IMG/VR virus record: IMGVR_UViG_3300025131_000079 | Location: 1-46,207 of that record | Source of the DNA: a virus | Strand: one strand, 5' to 3' | DNA: 46,207 nucleotides | Shown: positions 39,890 to 46,207 of the stretch, one piece after another | How positions within the stretch are numbered: position 1 is the stretch's first letter | How the letters are laid out: every line of letters begins with the position of its first letter | Translations under genes and position numbers: made by a program | Notes under the pieces: model-generated | What the model was told of the DNA's origin: nothing | Seen by the model: only the letters and a program-made list of their open reading frames with translations | Databases searched by the model: none

Positions 39890-39899
39890 AATAAGTAGT
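39890..39899 (-). promoter_or_regulatory. Putative late promoter element ACTACTTATT
   Basis: The coding strand reads ACTACTTATT, 24 nt before the tail tube ATG. This copy has C at the variable fifth position. Confidence 0.5.
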
Positions 39900-39901
39900 G
39901 A

Positions 39902-39917
39902 GGGAAATTATTTTCCC
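39902..39917 (-). terminator. Hairpin after the sheath gene, weak terminator
   Basis: Coding strand GGGAAA-ATAA-TTTCCC, a perfect 6-bp stem, 7 nt after the sheath stop. T-rich sequence (CTTATTTTT) follows only after a few bases, overlapping the late element, so it may attenuate rather than terminate. Confidence 0.45.
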
Positions 39918-39923
39918 CATGTT

Positions 39924-42917
39924 TTAATCATCAAATGAGGCACCAGTGGATGCGATAACGAAGTCAATGGCAATGAATTCGATGGCGCGGGCCGGCTTAA
40001 TCATAATCTTAGCATATAAGATGTTCTGATCGATAAGATCTGGTGTCGTTGTGCTTTCGTCCAGAATTAGACGATAATCGGTGATACCATACCTAGTCTT
40101 AATATTCGCCAAGAACGGTTCAATAAGTCCCTTGAAGCGATTCCAAGTTGCCTGCACATTTTGCTCAAAGAGAATTTGTGTAGAAAGAATGGAAATCTGC
40201 TTCTTCATGTAGATTACCAATCTGCGGACATTAATGCGATCTAGGGCAGATTGGCGCTCTTGGAGCGTCTTCTGGCCGAAGAGTACAATTCCACTATTGG
40301 GGAACGAGGCAATCGGGTTAATCCGTGATTCATAAAGTGTATCGCGATCTTTCGATGTCAACCTCTGCGTAACTCCTGTGATCGCAATTCCAGCAGCGCC
40401 GTCGGTAAGACCTCCGCGATTGAAGCCTGCCGGAGCAAACCAAACGTCGGTTTTGGCCTCTGAACTAGCCAGAACGCCAAGCATAGCAACAGTTGGCGGG
40501 ATCCAAATAAGTTGGCCAGTCCCTTCGTCGCGGGCCTGGACCCAAGGATAGAATGTTGCACCATAAGAGGAATCAATTCTTCTATCCCTAAGTTCTCTTG
40601 CCGCCTGTGTTGCGTCAGTGCCAATTCGGCTTGTTGCAGATGAATAATATTGCTCATGAGCCGGAATATAGACATTTGGCAGGTCGATAAGAGCCATGGC
40701 GTCTGCGCGCTCCTCGCAAACATCAATCATGTGCCCCGTTAGGGAATCCAGCGTTAAGCCTGGAACAGTAAGGAGGTTCATATTGAGAGCCTCGGGGTCA
40801 GAAACAGAATCAATTGCCCTGCGATACGTATGGTAAGCATAGCTATTATCTTCTGTAGAAGTGCTGCTCATTCCATTATTGTAGAGCGGATCGGGCACTG
40901 TAATATCGAACCCATCGAAGCCGCCCCAGAAAGGCGCCGTAAAGCGGTTATAGCCTGCATCTAGCAAGTCAGTATAAGACGAAGTCGTAACTGATTCGCC
41001 TATGGCTCGTGAGCCAGAGCGATACGCATAGCCTCCACCACTGGTTCCGTCCTTCGCGACGTCATCTAAACTGAAGATGTATGACCACGCAGCAACCTGT
41101 TGAGTAAGGTAAGCGCTCGTTGGATCATCGGAATATCCTGAATACCACAGTCTGCCAAAATCTCCAACACTGGCATCTGGGCGTGTCGAACCTTGGGCTC
41201 TTGTAGATGTAAATCCAAAATAGGCGTTTGTCGGGTCTTTCAAGCCACCATCCGATGCGGAAATTCGCAAACTAGCCGATGGCCAGATCATCGCACCGGT
41301 AAGTGCGTTGGCTACGTATAGAGTGGTTTCCGCCGTCGCGACCGCGCCGGCCACGGCGCCGGATAGGAAGACGTCAGTATTAAAGGTGGGTGTCGCGCCA
41401 TTGTTCCACACACCAACAACCTTATTTCGGCCCGAAATACACCATCCGGTGTTCAGTGGCGCGCCGACATAGCCGCCGGCGCTGCCGGAGACTCCATCGT
41501 CGAGATTAGTGAGCCCGGAGCCGGTTACTGTCACCTGTGCCGGGCGTGGTGGACCATAGTAACCAAATGGAAGGTATTTTGGCGAGGATGCGCCGGCTTT
41601 AACAGCATCGGCCATTTCAACATATACAAATTTTGAATTATTGGGATATGTTTCATACGTATCTAGCGCTTTAGTGGCCGTGTTCCAGTTTGTATATTTG
41701 TCTCCAATTTTGCGCGCAATGTAATTTGGCGATTTTGGATCTAAGCTAAGATTGTCGAAGCGCTCTAGAACTTCAATTTTGTTGTCTGTGTCAAGAATAC
41801 TTCTTAGAACAACCGAGAAGGTGCCATACTCCGTCGTAGTTGTAGTGGCTTGGCGGATCTTCTCAATTGAAACTTTGACATTCTTATGTAACCACTCTCC
41901 GTGGCCGCGGCCCTTGAGGCGGAAAAGCTTTTGCATGTTTCCAGGCTCGTAATCGCCAGCAGCGTTTAAATCTTGTGAAATAAACCAGCCGGCCACTGCT
42001 TCACGGGAAGCCTGCGACTTCATGTTGCTCGGATCATAGCTGCTGTCTGGGCCCGAAGAGCCTGATTGTGCAATCCCAAGAATTACACCAACTTTTGCTG
42101 TCCCATCAGAATGCAAGGCTCCCTCGCGGCGGAGGGCCTGCTCGAAGGTTTCACCAAGCCAATAATCTTGCTTTGTAGATGCCGGATAAAAACTAGATGC
42201 GTTTGTATTTGCCACTTGAGGATTGGTGTTGAATTTCTTGCGTATAAACGTCTCTTTTGTATCATCAAAGCCAAACTTAATTTTTTCTGCTATTTGAGAA
42301 CCTGAAACATACACAGTAAACAAGCCATCTGAGTCAGTGGCAACAACGTTGCCCACTCCGCGGGAATCGAGCGCATCGCCGCCAAGCCCGGGATGAAGGT
42401 TTCCACTTAATTGTAGAATTCCGTCATTAAGATACCAAACGGCAGCTAGCGAGCCTGTTCCAAGGTTCGAACTTGAGCCCGAAGGCCACACCCACAGGCC
42501 GTAAGCACCACCATTAGTGGCTGCACTCGTTGTAATGCGATTGGCGGTCTGCCAGCCTGCTGCAGCATCTCCGCCGGCAGTTGAGCCGGCAGTGGTTTGC
42601 TGACCTAAGAGGCGAATGTAAGTTAGAGGGGCAACTTTTGAGTTCAGGAAGGCTTTTGCGGCATATGTGCCGTACATGGGCGATTGATAATTTCCATTGC
42701 GAGAAATATCGCCGCCTCCATTTCCTGCTACCGTATCTCCAAACATTGTTACAAAATCGGAGTAGGAATCGACCGCAACTGGTGTCATCGCTAGGCCGCG
42801 TCTGGAGCGCCCAATGACGACTGGGCCGATGTTTTCGACCCTCTTCGGGATAAAGGAATTATCAATTTCATTGATAAACACCCCGGGAGATACAAACTTA
42901 AAACTTTTAACTGACAT
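39924..42917 (-). CDS. Tail sheath protein (T4 gp18-like), enlarged
   Basis: A 997-residue contractile sheath subunit. The N-terminus FVSPGVFINEIDNSFIPKRV followed by GPVVIGRSRRG and the C-terminal region, VRRLVIYMKKQISILSTQIL, FEQNVQATWNRFKGLIEPFL and ARAIEFIAIDFVIASTGASF, are classical sheath signatures. T4 gp18 has 659 residues; the extra length lies in the middle (about residues 110-640), where Gly/Ser/Thr/Ala-rich outer domains are found, partly encoded by GC-rich DNA (about 41280-41640). These domains probably face outward and may contact host or environment. AGAGGGG precedes the ATG, with a late element at 42968-42977. Confidence 0.93.
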   Translation of the reverse strand: MSVKSFKFVSPGVFINEIDNSFIPKRVENIGPVVIGRSRRGLAMTPVAVDSYSDFVTMFGDTVAGNGGGDISRNGNYQSPMYGTYAAKAFLNSKVAPLTYIRLLGQQTTAGSTAGGDAAAGWQTANRITTSAATNGGAYGLWVWPSGSSSNLGTGSLAAVWYLNDGILQLSGNLHPGLGGDALDSRGVGNVVATDSDGLFTVYVSGSQIAEKIKFGFDDTKETFIRKKFNTNPQVANTNASSFYPASTKQDYWLGETFEQALRREGALHSDGTAKVGVILGIAQSGSSGPDSSYDPSNMKSQASREAVAGWFISQDLNAAGDYEPGNMQKLFRLKGRGHGEWLHKNVKVSIEKIRQATTTTTEYGTFSVVLRSILDTDNKIEVLERFDNLSLDPKSPNYIARKIGDKYTNWNTATKALDTYETYPNNSKFVYVEMADAVKAGASSPKYLPFGYYGPPRPAQVTVTGSGLTNLDDGVSGSAGGYVGAPLNTGWCISGRNKVVGVWNNGATPTFNTDVFLSGAVAGAVATAETTLYVANALTGAMIWPSASLRISASDGGLKDPTNAYFGFTSTRAQGSTRPDASVGDFGRLWYSGYSDDPTSAYLTQQVAAWSYIFSLDDVAKDGTSGGGYAYRSGSRAIGESVTTSSYTDLLDAGYNRFTAPFWGGFDGFDITVPDPLYNNGMSSTSTEDNSYAYHTYRRAIDSVSDPEALNMNLLTVPGLTLDSLTGHMIDVCEERADAMALIDLPNVYIPAHEQYYSSATSRIGTDATQAARELRDRRIDSSYGATFYPWVQARDEGTGQLIWIPPTVAMLGVLASSEAKTDVWFAPAGFNRGGLTDGAAGIAITGVTQRLTSKDRDTLYESRINPIASFPNSGIVLFGQKTLQERQSALDRINVRRLVIYMKKQISILSTQILFEQNVQATWNRFKGLIEPFLANIKTRYGITDYRLILDESTTTPDLIDQNILYAKIMIKPARAIEFIAIDFVIASTGASFDD

Positions 42918-42967
42918 TACGTGCCCCTCTTATTAAAATAATATGCTTAAATGCATGAGTAATCATG

Positions 42968-42977
42968 AATAAATAGT
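42968..42977 (-). promoter_or_regulatory. Putative late promoter element ACTATTTATT
   Basis: The coding strand reads ACTATTTATT, 50 nt before the sheath ATG, in the 93-nt gap after the tail-completion gene. Confidence 0.55.
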
Positions 42978-42994
42978 ATTTTTAATTCCAAAGA

Positions 42995-43008
42995 CACTTC
43001 AGGAAGTG
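42995..43008 (-). terminator. Small hairpin after the gp15-like gene
   Basis: Coding strand CACTTC-CT-GAAGTG, a short perfect stem right after the stop at 43011, followed by TCTTTGG and an A/T-rich run rather than a pure T tract. Weak terminator at best. Confidence 0.35.
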
Positions 43009-43010
43009 GT

Positions 43011-43886
43011 TTATAATGTAAAAAAGTCATCTTCATCGGGGAAAGCTATGCTTTCACTCGGGTAGGTCAATTCCACAACATTCTCATCTATTCTAACAAT
43101 GGGCCTATCGTCATTTTCTCCTTCACCCATCAAATAGCCCAAAACCTTGATTGTAATATCGGTTGAAAACATTCTCATATCTTCATTTAAATTTGCAACG
43201 TTATTGTTGTGCGCAAAGCCTTGTTCAATAAAGCCTTCATAGAGATGGCCGCTCCTTCTCATTACAAAAGCATTAATTTGCCCAGTTCTTGCAATAAAAG
43301 GCGTCAGAAGCTCATTCATCTGTTGCTGATATTCGGTCTTAATGGTGATTTTATAATCAATATTAACATATACAGGAATAGGGATTGATAAGGTCTGAAT
43401 AACAATCTTTTTATTCACTCTTGGCGAATATTGTTGCAATTTGCCAATGGTTCTGTCTCTTGTCGCCGCCACCACAGCAAAATTTCGTGTTTTATCTTGT
43501 TTTATTTTTTTGGCAAGAACCATTCTTCCTATGCGCCCATTCATATCACGTGAGTATATGTGAGCCTGATAGCCCCCTTTCCTTGTTGGATCTTTGGTGA
43601 TCGTAGTGCGCTCTATGCTAATCAAGGGCAGTTTGAGGGCGCCGGCGTCATCTCGTAAGTCTTTTTCATTCTTTATTTGAAATGAGCGCTCGGGCGTTTG
43701 CCATAAAACCGGCACATTTATAAATCCTTCATTGGTCGTGGCACTCAAATCTAAATCTTTCTTAAGCCATGAAACTATCGCATAATCAATATTTTCTATG
43801 TTTGAGGCCTGCATACCTATCTCTTTAAGGGTGCCCTCCTTGAAATCAGGATCTAATTGTGCAAAATCAAAATTATCAGGTAGCAT
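43011..43886 (-). CDS. Tail-completion / sheath-stabiliser protein (T4 gp15-like)
   Basis: About 291 residues from ATG 43886 (MLPDNFDFAQLDPDFKEG). The segment IPIPVYVNIDYKITIKTEYQ, then QQMNELLTPFIARTGQ, is like the T4 gp15 region (YxVxYxIxxxTxYQQQMNxLI), a hexameric ring that caps the tail at the neck end. A longer frame from TTG 43952 would overlap the next gene by 77 nt, so the inner ATG with AAGGAAGG about 10 nt upstream is preferred; it overlaps by 11 nt. Position between neck and sheath genes matches the T4 order 13-14-15-18-19. Confidence 0.7.
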   Translation of the reverse strand: MLPDNFDFAQLDPDFKEGTLKEIGMQASNIENIDYAIVSWLKKDLDLSATTNEGFINVPVLWQTPERSFQIKNEKDLRDDAGALKLPLISIERTTITKDPTRKGGYQAHIYSRDMNGRIGRMVLAKKIKQDKTRNFAVVAATRDRTIGKLQQYSPRVNKKIVIQTLSIPIPVYVNIDYKITIKTEYQQQMNELLTPFIARTGQINAFVMRRSGHLYEGFIEQGFAHNNNVANLNEDMRMFSTDITIKVLGYLMGEGENDDRPIVRIDENVVELTYPSESIAFPDEDDFFTL

Positions 43887-44367
43887 CGAATAATCCCTTC
43901 CTTGCTCTTCTGCATCTTGCAGAAATTTCAAAACCATAGTCAACTTGGCCAAAAAGTTTTCTTGCTTCTGTTAACTTAACTATCTCGTAATAAAAATCTC
44001 CGTATAAAACAAAATCACCTTCTCGTACGTACATATCTTGATCTTCCTGTAAGCGTCTTTCGTGGAAATGAACATTAATTTCCCATGTTTTATCAATTCC
44101 GGCGCCTTCCATATATTCAGTAGAGTAGTCAGTAAATTCAACAAGCGCATAAATGCGAATAGGAGGCAAATAAGTCTTTTTTATTGCTTCGCCATATAGT
44201 TCATGAAAATTTGTTGAAGACATATCAATAGGATAGTAAAGAATTTGCTGTCCGACAATTTTTTCAATAAGCTCATCATTAACTTGCTTAACTAAGTCGC
44301 GCTCTTTCTTTCCTAAAAACAGCGGAGGGGGCGGAGCAGGAGGCCTGGACCATTCACTATCAGACAT
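43876..44367 (-). CDS. Neck/head-completion protein (T4 gp14-like, tentative)
   Basis: A 163-residue protein beginning MSDSEWSRPPAPPPPLFLGK. After the Pro-rich start comes a helix (RDLVKQVNDELIEKIVGQQI), then LYGEAIKKTYLPPIRIYALV, EINVHFHERRL, and YVREGDFVLYGDFYYEIVKL, a beta barrel-like set as in head-closure proteins. This and the preceding gene fit positions 13 and 14 of the T4 neck. AGGAG lies 7 nt before the ATG. The exact T4 equivalent is inferred from order, not from a strong motif. Confidence 0.6.
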   Translation of the reverse strand: MSDSEWSRPPAPPPPLFLGKKERDLVKQVNDELIEKIVGQQILYYPIDMSSTNFHELYGEAIKKTYLPPIRIYALVEFTDYSTEYMEGAGIDKTWEINVHFHERRLQEDQDMYVREGDFVLYGDFYYEIVKLTEARKLFGQVDYGFEISARCRRARKGLFDAT

Positions 44368-44377
44368 TTACTTTCTC

Positions 44378-45655
44378 CTATCCTACAAATATTGGTAAGG
44401 GAACTCTTTTTAAAGTTTCCTCCGTCGCTGTTACTTTTTCTTGGTCCTGCTTGGCTAATTCAACATATTCTACTTCTTTGAGTATCTCCATCAACTTATC
44501 TTTAAGTGCAGTCTGCTCTTCTTTCGCTTGAGATAGCAATTCAGAATGATTTAGCGTCACACTTTCACCGGGGATTGGAATTGTTGTAAATTTACCTCTA
44601 ATTTGCCCTAGCATCTCTTTGCAAAGCGCAAGAGCATATTTTCGAATCCATTGTTTGCCAATTGCATTAATATTATCATATGGAATATTCTCAAAGGGAA
44701 GGGTGTTCATGTTATTCACACCTTCAATGCCGGTGTCAATATCTCCATCTTCATCCCACACATCGCTTTTAACTCTAAATCTAAACCAAATACGATCAAG
44801 ATAGCCAGCAAAGTTATCATCGCCACGTGGAGTGGGGTATAGCCTTAAATTATTATTAAAAATTTCATAAGAATAATGAGAAACCCGAGTATACAGGGAA
44901 TCCTCATACATTATGGCTTGAAGCTTATTCTGCCAAGTAGGCACAACTTCAAATGTTGAGTCATCTGCATATTGTCCGTAAGTGGTATAATTTCCCACAA
45001 CACCAATGCCGCCATAATAGCCATAAAAGCGCCACATTGCCACTGGGGACCGATAATATACTTTATCAATTATTACGCGTTTATCAGTTACTTTTCCTGC
45101 ATATGGCACCGTCTCGTCATTATCATTAACGCCCGAAGCCGAAGAACTGGAAATGATTGTCTGTAAATTATAGTCCTGTTGATTTTTAACAGTCGTGAAG
45201 GAAGCCGAATAAATCGGGGTCGTCCCACCGAGGCCGGCCATAGTCGAAGCTCCATCGCCAACTCTATTAGTATAATTTGCTTCAAATCTTGGAAACTTCA
45301 AGCTGGCGCTAAGGGGGCCAGACGTTGCATTTCCTTTGTGGTTAAAGGTACCTGTGGTGTTGCCTAACGCGTCCGATAATATATTCTTACCTTGGTGTAG
45401 GTTAACAATATATGAGTATTCTAGGACGGCTTCTTCATAGGCAGCATATACATTATTTGGGGTAAGCTCAATATCAACAACATCACCACCCAGTTTTTTA
45501 TAAACATAGGCAACCTGATCTGATGCCCCACTAAGAAAAGCTACAGACCCCGTATATATGCCAAATGGCAGTGAGGCTGATACCTGTGTTGTCGATCCCG
45601 TCGATGTAAGGACAATCGCACTTGTTTGAGATTTTGGACTAAGATTGGTAGGCAC
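44378..45655 (-). CDS. Neck protein (T4 gp13-like)
   Basis: About 425 residues. The C-terminal IGKQWIRKYALALCKEMLGQ, then IRGKFTTIPIPGESVTLNHS, and a long helical end (LLSQAKEEQTALKDKLMEIL) are like the neck protein gp13 family. The N-terminal half is Ser/Thr/Gly-rich and beta-structured (SAIVLTSTGSTTQVSASLPF), apparently an added domain, since T4 gp13 is only about 309 residues. The start is GTG; the one at 45655 is 6 nt after AGGAGG and is preferred to the GTG at 45661, which is too close. A late element lies at 45674-45683. Confidence 0.7.
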   Translation of the reverse strand: MPTNLSPKSQTSAIVLTSTGSTTQVSASLPFGIYTGSVAFLSGASDQVAYVYKKLGGDVVDIELTPNNVYAAYEEAVLEYSYIVNLHQGKNILSDALGNTTGTFNHKGNATSGPLSASLKFPRFEANYTNRVGDGASTMAGLGGTTPIYSASFTTVKNQQDYNLQTIISSSSASGVNDNDETVPYAGKVTDKRVIIDKVYYRSPVAMWRFYGYYGGIGVVGNYTTYGQYADDSTFEVVPTWQNKLQAIMYEDSLYTRVSHYSYEIFNNNLRLYPTPRGDDNFAGYLDRIWFRFRVKSDVWDEDGDIDTGIEGVNNMNTLPFENIPYDNINAIGKQWIRKYALALCKEMLGQIRGKFTTIPIPGESVTLNHSELLSQAKEEQTALKDKLMEILKEVEYVELAKQDQEKVTATEETLKRVPLPIFVG

Positions 45656-45673
45656 ACGCACTTCCTCCTACTG

Positions 45674-45683
45674 AATAAATAGT
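45674..45683 (-). promoter_or_regulatory. Putative late promoter element ACTATTTATT
   Basis: The coding strand reads ACTATTTATT, 18 nt before the GTG at 45655. Confidence 0.55.
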
Positions 45684-45696
45684 TAATTAAACCCAA

Positions 45697-45717
45697 AGCC
45701 CGACCATATGTTGGGCT
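45697..45717 (-). terminator. Possible terminator after the Lys/Thr-rich gene
   Basis: AGCCC and GGGCT arms with a partly paired 11-nt centre, 26 nt after the stop at 45743, followed on the coding strand by TTGGGTTTAATT. The stem pairs slightly better as plus-strand RNA (one G-U), but no plus-strand gene exists nearby. Confidence 0.4.
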
Positions 45718-45742
45718 TCATTTTAATTAATTAAGAAATTCG

Positions 45743-45961
45743 CTATTTTTTCTTGGTGGTGGTCTTTTTTTGTGTGCTTCTTTTCGTTGTAGTTTTCTTT
45801 GTGGTAGGCGCGGTTTCAGCAGCAACTTCTTTTGCGACTTTCTGGACAACTTCTTCTAATACAGGCTCAACAACACTTTCTTCAACAACGGGAATTATTT
45901 CAACACTTGTGGTATCGCCGCGGGCCTTCATTCTAAGCATTAATCTTCTACGAGGGTTCAT
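45743..45961 (-). CDS. Small Lys/Thr-rich basic-tail protein
   Basis: A 72-residue protein, MNPRRRLMLRMKARGDTTSV, an acidic/hydrophobic centre (IIPVVEESVVEPVLEEVVQK) and a basic Lys/Thr tail (TTKKTTTKRSTQKKTTTKKK). The tail would bind nucleic acid or acidic proteins. The ATG at 45961 has AAGGAG 8 nt upstream and is preferred to one at 45979. It has its own late element 17 nt upstream, so it is probably a small virion or DNA-associated late protein. I recognise no family. Confidence 0.7.
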   Translation of the reverse strand: MNPRRRLMLRMKARGDTTSVEIIPVVEESVVEPVLEEVVQKVAKEVAAETAPTTKKTTTKRSTQKKTTTKKK

Positions 45962-45978
45962 AGTAGCTTCTCCTTTCA

Positions 45979-45988
45979 AATAAGTAGT
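45979..45988 (-). promoter_or_regulatory. Putative late promoter element ACTACTTATT
   Basis: The coding strand reads ACTACTTATT, 17 nt before the ATG at 45961. The 95 nt between it and the terminator at 46081-46103 hold no gene I support. Confidence 0.5.
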
Positions 45989-46080
45989 TTCAAAATGGCA
46001 AAAACGAAAATCTCAAGAAATTGGAGGCGAAAAAATTTGGCAGATCACCATTTTTTGATATTGATTTAGTTTCGAGAAAT

Positions 46081-46103
46081 AAAAACCCCCTCCGAAGAGG
46101 GGG
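46081..46103 (-). terminator. Strong rho-independent terminator
   Basis: Coding strand CCCCCTC-TTCG-GAGGGGG, a perfect 7-bp GC-rich stem with a UUCG tetraloop, followed by TTTTTAT. It lies 25 nt after the stop of the gene entering from the right edge. Confidence 0.93.
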
Positions 46104-46127
46104 CAAAACATAAAGATATATTTATTT

Positions 46128-46207
46128 TTAGAGCACAGTATATTCAACCACAACATTAAAGCGACCAGCGGTTGCGTCCGCGGCCAAGGCCGTGGTCGTA
46201 CAAGCGT
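46128..46207 (-). CDS. C-terminal end of an unknown protein (cut by window edge)
   Basis: The last 26 codons of a gene entering from the right, ending ALAADATAGRFNVVVEYTVL before TAA at 46128. The short beta strand NVVVEYTVL at the end is common in capsid and decoration proteins, so a virion protein is likely given the neighbours. A strong terminator follows. Identity cannot be judged from this fragment. Confidence 0.6.
   Translation of the reverse strand, partial: ACTTTALAADATAGRFNVVVEYTVL

Noticed and set aside
45988-46113. Plus-strand frame reading FGRSPFFDIDLVSRNKNPLR across the terminator
   Set aside because: No ATG or ribosome-binding site, runs through the minus-strand terminator, and lies against the direction of every other gene; likely chance.
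1-46207. Integrated prophage or mobile element signatures
   Set aside because: I saw no integrase, transposase, att-like repeats or bacterial flanking genes; the window reads as continuous phage genome.

Overview
This window is a section of a tailed-phage genome with a contractile (myovirus, T4-type) tail. All ~53 genes I support lie on the minus strand, so transcription runs from high to low coordinates, with short gaps and many ATGA-type stop/start overlaps. Base composition is AT-leaning by eye, with GC-rich blocks inside some virion genes. Class II (B12-dependent) ribonucleotide reductase, a phage chaperonin, a C-family DNA polymerase and T4-like tail genes together resemble large marine or environmental myoviruses of Gram-negative bacteria. 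I cannot name the species or host. I see no integrase, rRNA, CRISPR array or transposon.

Layout in transcription order. (a) 46207-35562: virion genes, namely the end of an unknown late gene, a Lys/Thr-rich protein, neck and tail-completion proteins, a 997-residue sheath, tail tube, two overlapping tail/baseplate assembly proteins and the tape measure. (b) 35559-29002: baseplate-region proteins, including a gp53/LysM-like wedge protein and a 1300-residue mosaic protein. (c) 29024-24735: a short divergent family-A DNA polymerase, an FtsZ/tubulin-like protein, a gp32-like SSB, an initiator-type tRNA-Met and a protein with a faint ParB-like segment. (d) 24582-22470: a variable tail-fibre locus with a GC-rich beta-propeller gene and gene fragments. 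(e) 22265-16718: recA, 5'-3' exonuclease, DnaB-like helicase and class II RNR. (f) 16705-13160: a GroES-like co-chaperonin, amidase endolysin, lipoprotein metzincin protease, Rossmann-like protein and nucleotidyltransferase-like protein. (g) 13167-6282: a DnaE-type polymerase with an apparently intact PHP domain, dUTPase, Dam-type methylase, thioredoxin, an IMPDH/GMP reductase-like enzyme, small unknown proteins and a region-4-only sigma-like protein. (h) 5968-1: an acidic core-like protein, a ClpP-like protease, GroEL, a degenerate D12-methylase-like protein, a small membrane protein and a cupin.

Two promoter classes can be read directly. Seven sigma70-like promoters (TTGACA-like, 16-17 nt, TATAAT-like) precede groEL, the clpP operon, the 9666 gene, dnaE, the helicase, recA and ssb. 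A different 10-nt element, ACTAYTTAWW on the coding strand, stands 17-50 nt before eight genes that are nearly all virion genes and is probably a late promoter.

The genes form modules: nucleotide supply (RNR with thioredoxin, dUTPase, IMPDH/GMPR), replication and recombination (DnaE, PolA-like, helicase, SSB, RecA, exonuclease), protein folding and turnover (GroEL, GroES-like, ClpP), translation (initiator tRNA), lysis (amidase, possibly the metalloprotease) and virion assembly. The points I consider most worth checking are the initiator tRNA, the degenerate FtsZ/tubulin-like protein beside the polymerase, the coexistence of C- and A-family polymerases, the late-promoter motif, a marked excess of GCCGGC, and a frame-overlap at a run of seven T before the tape measure.
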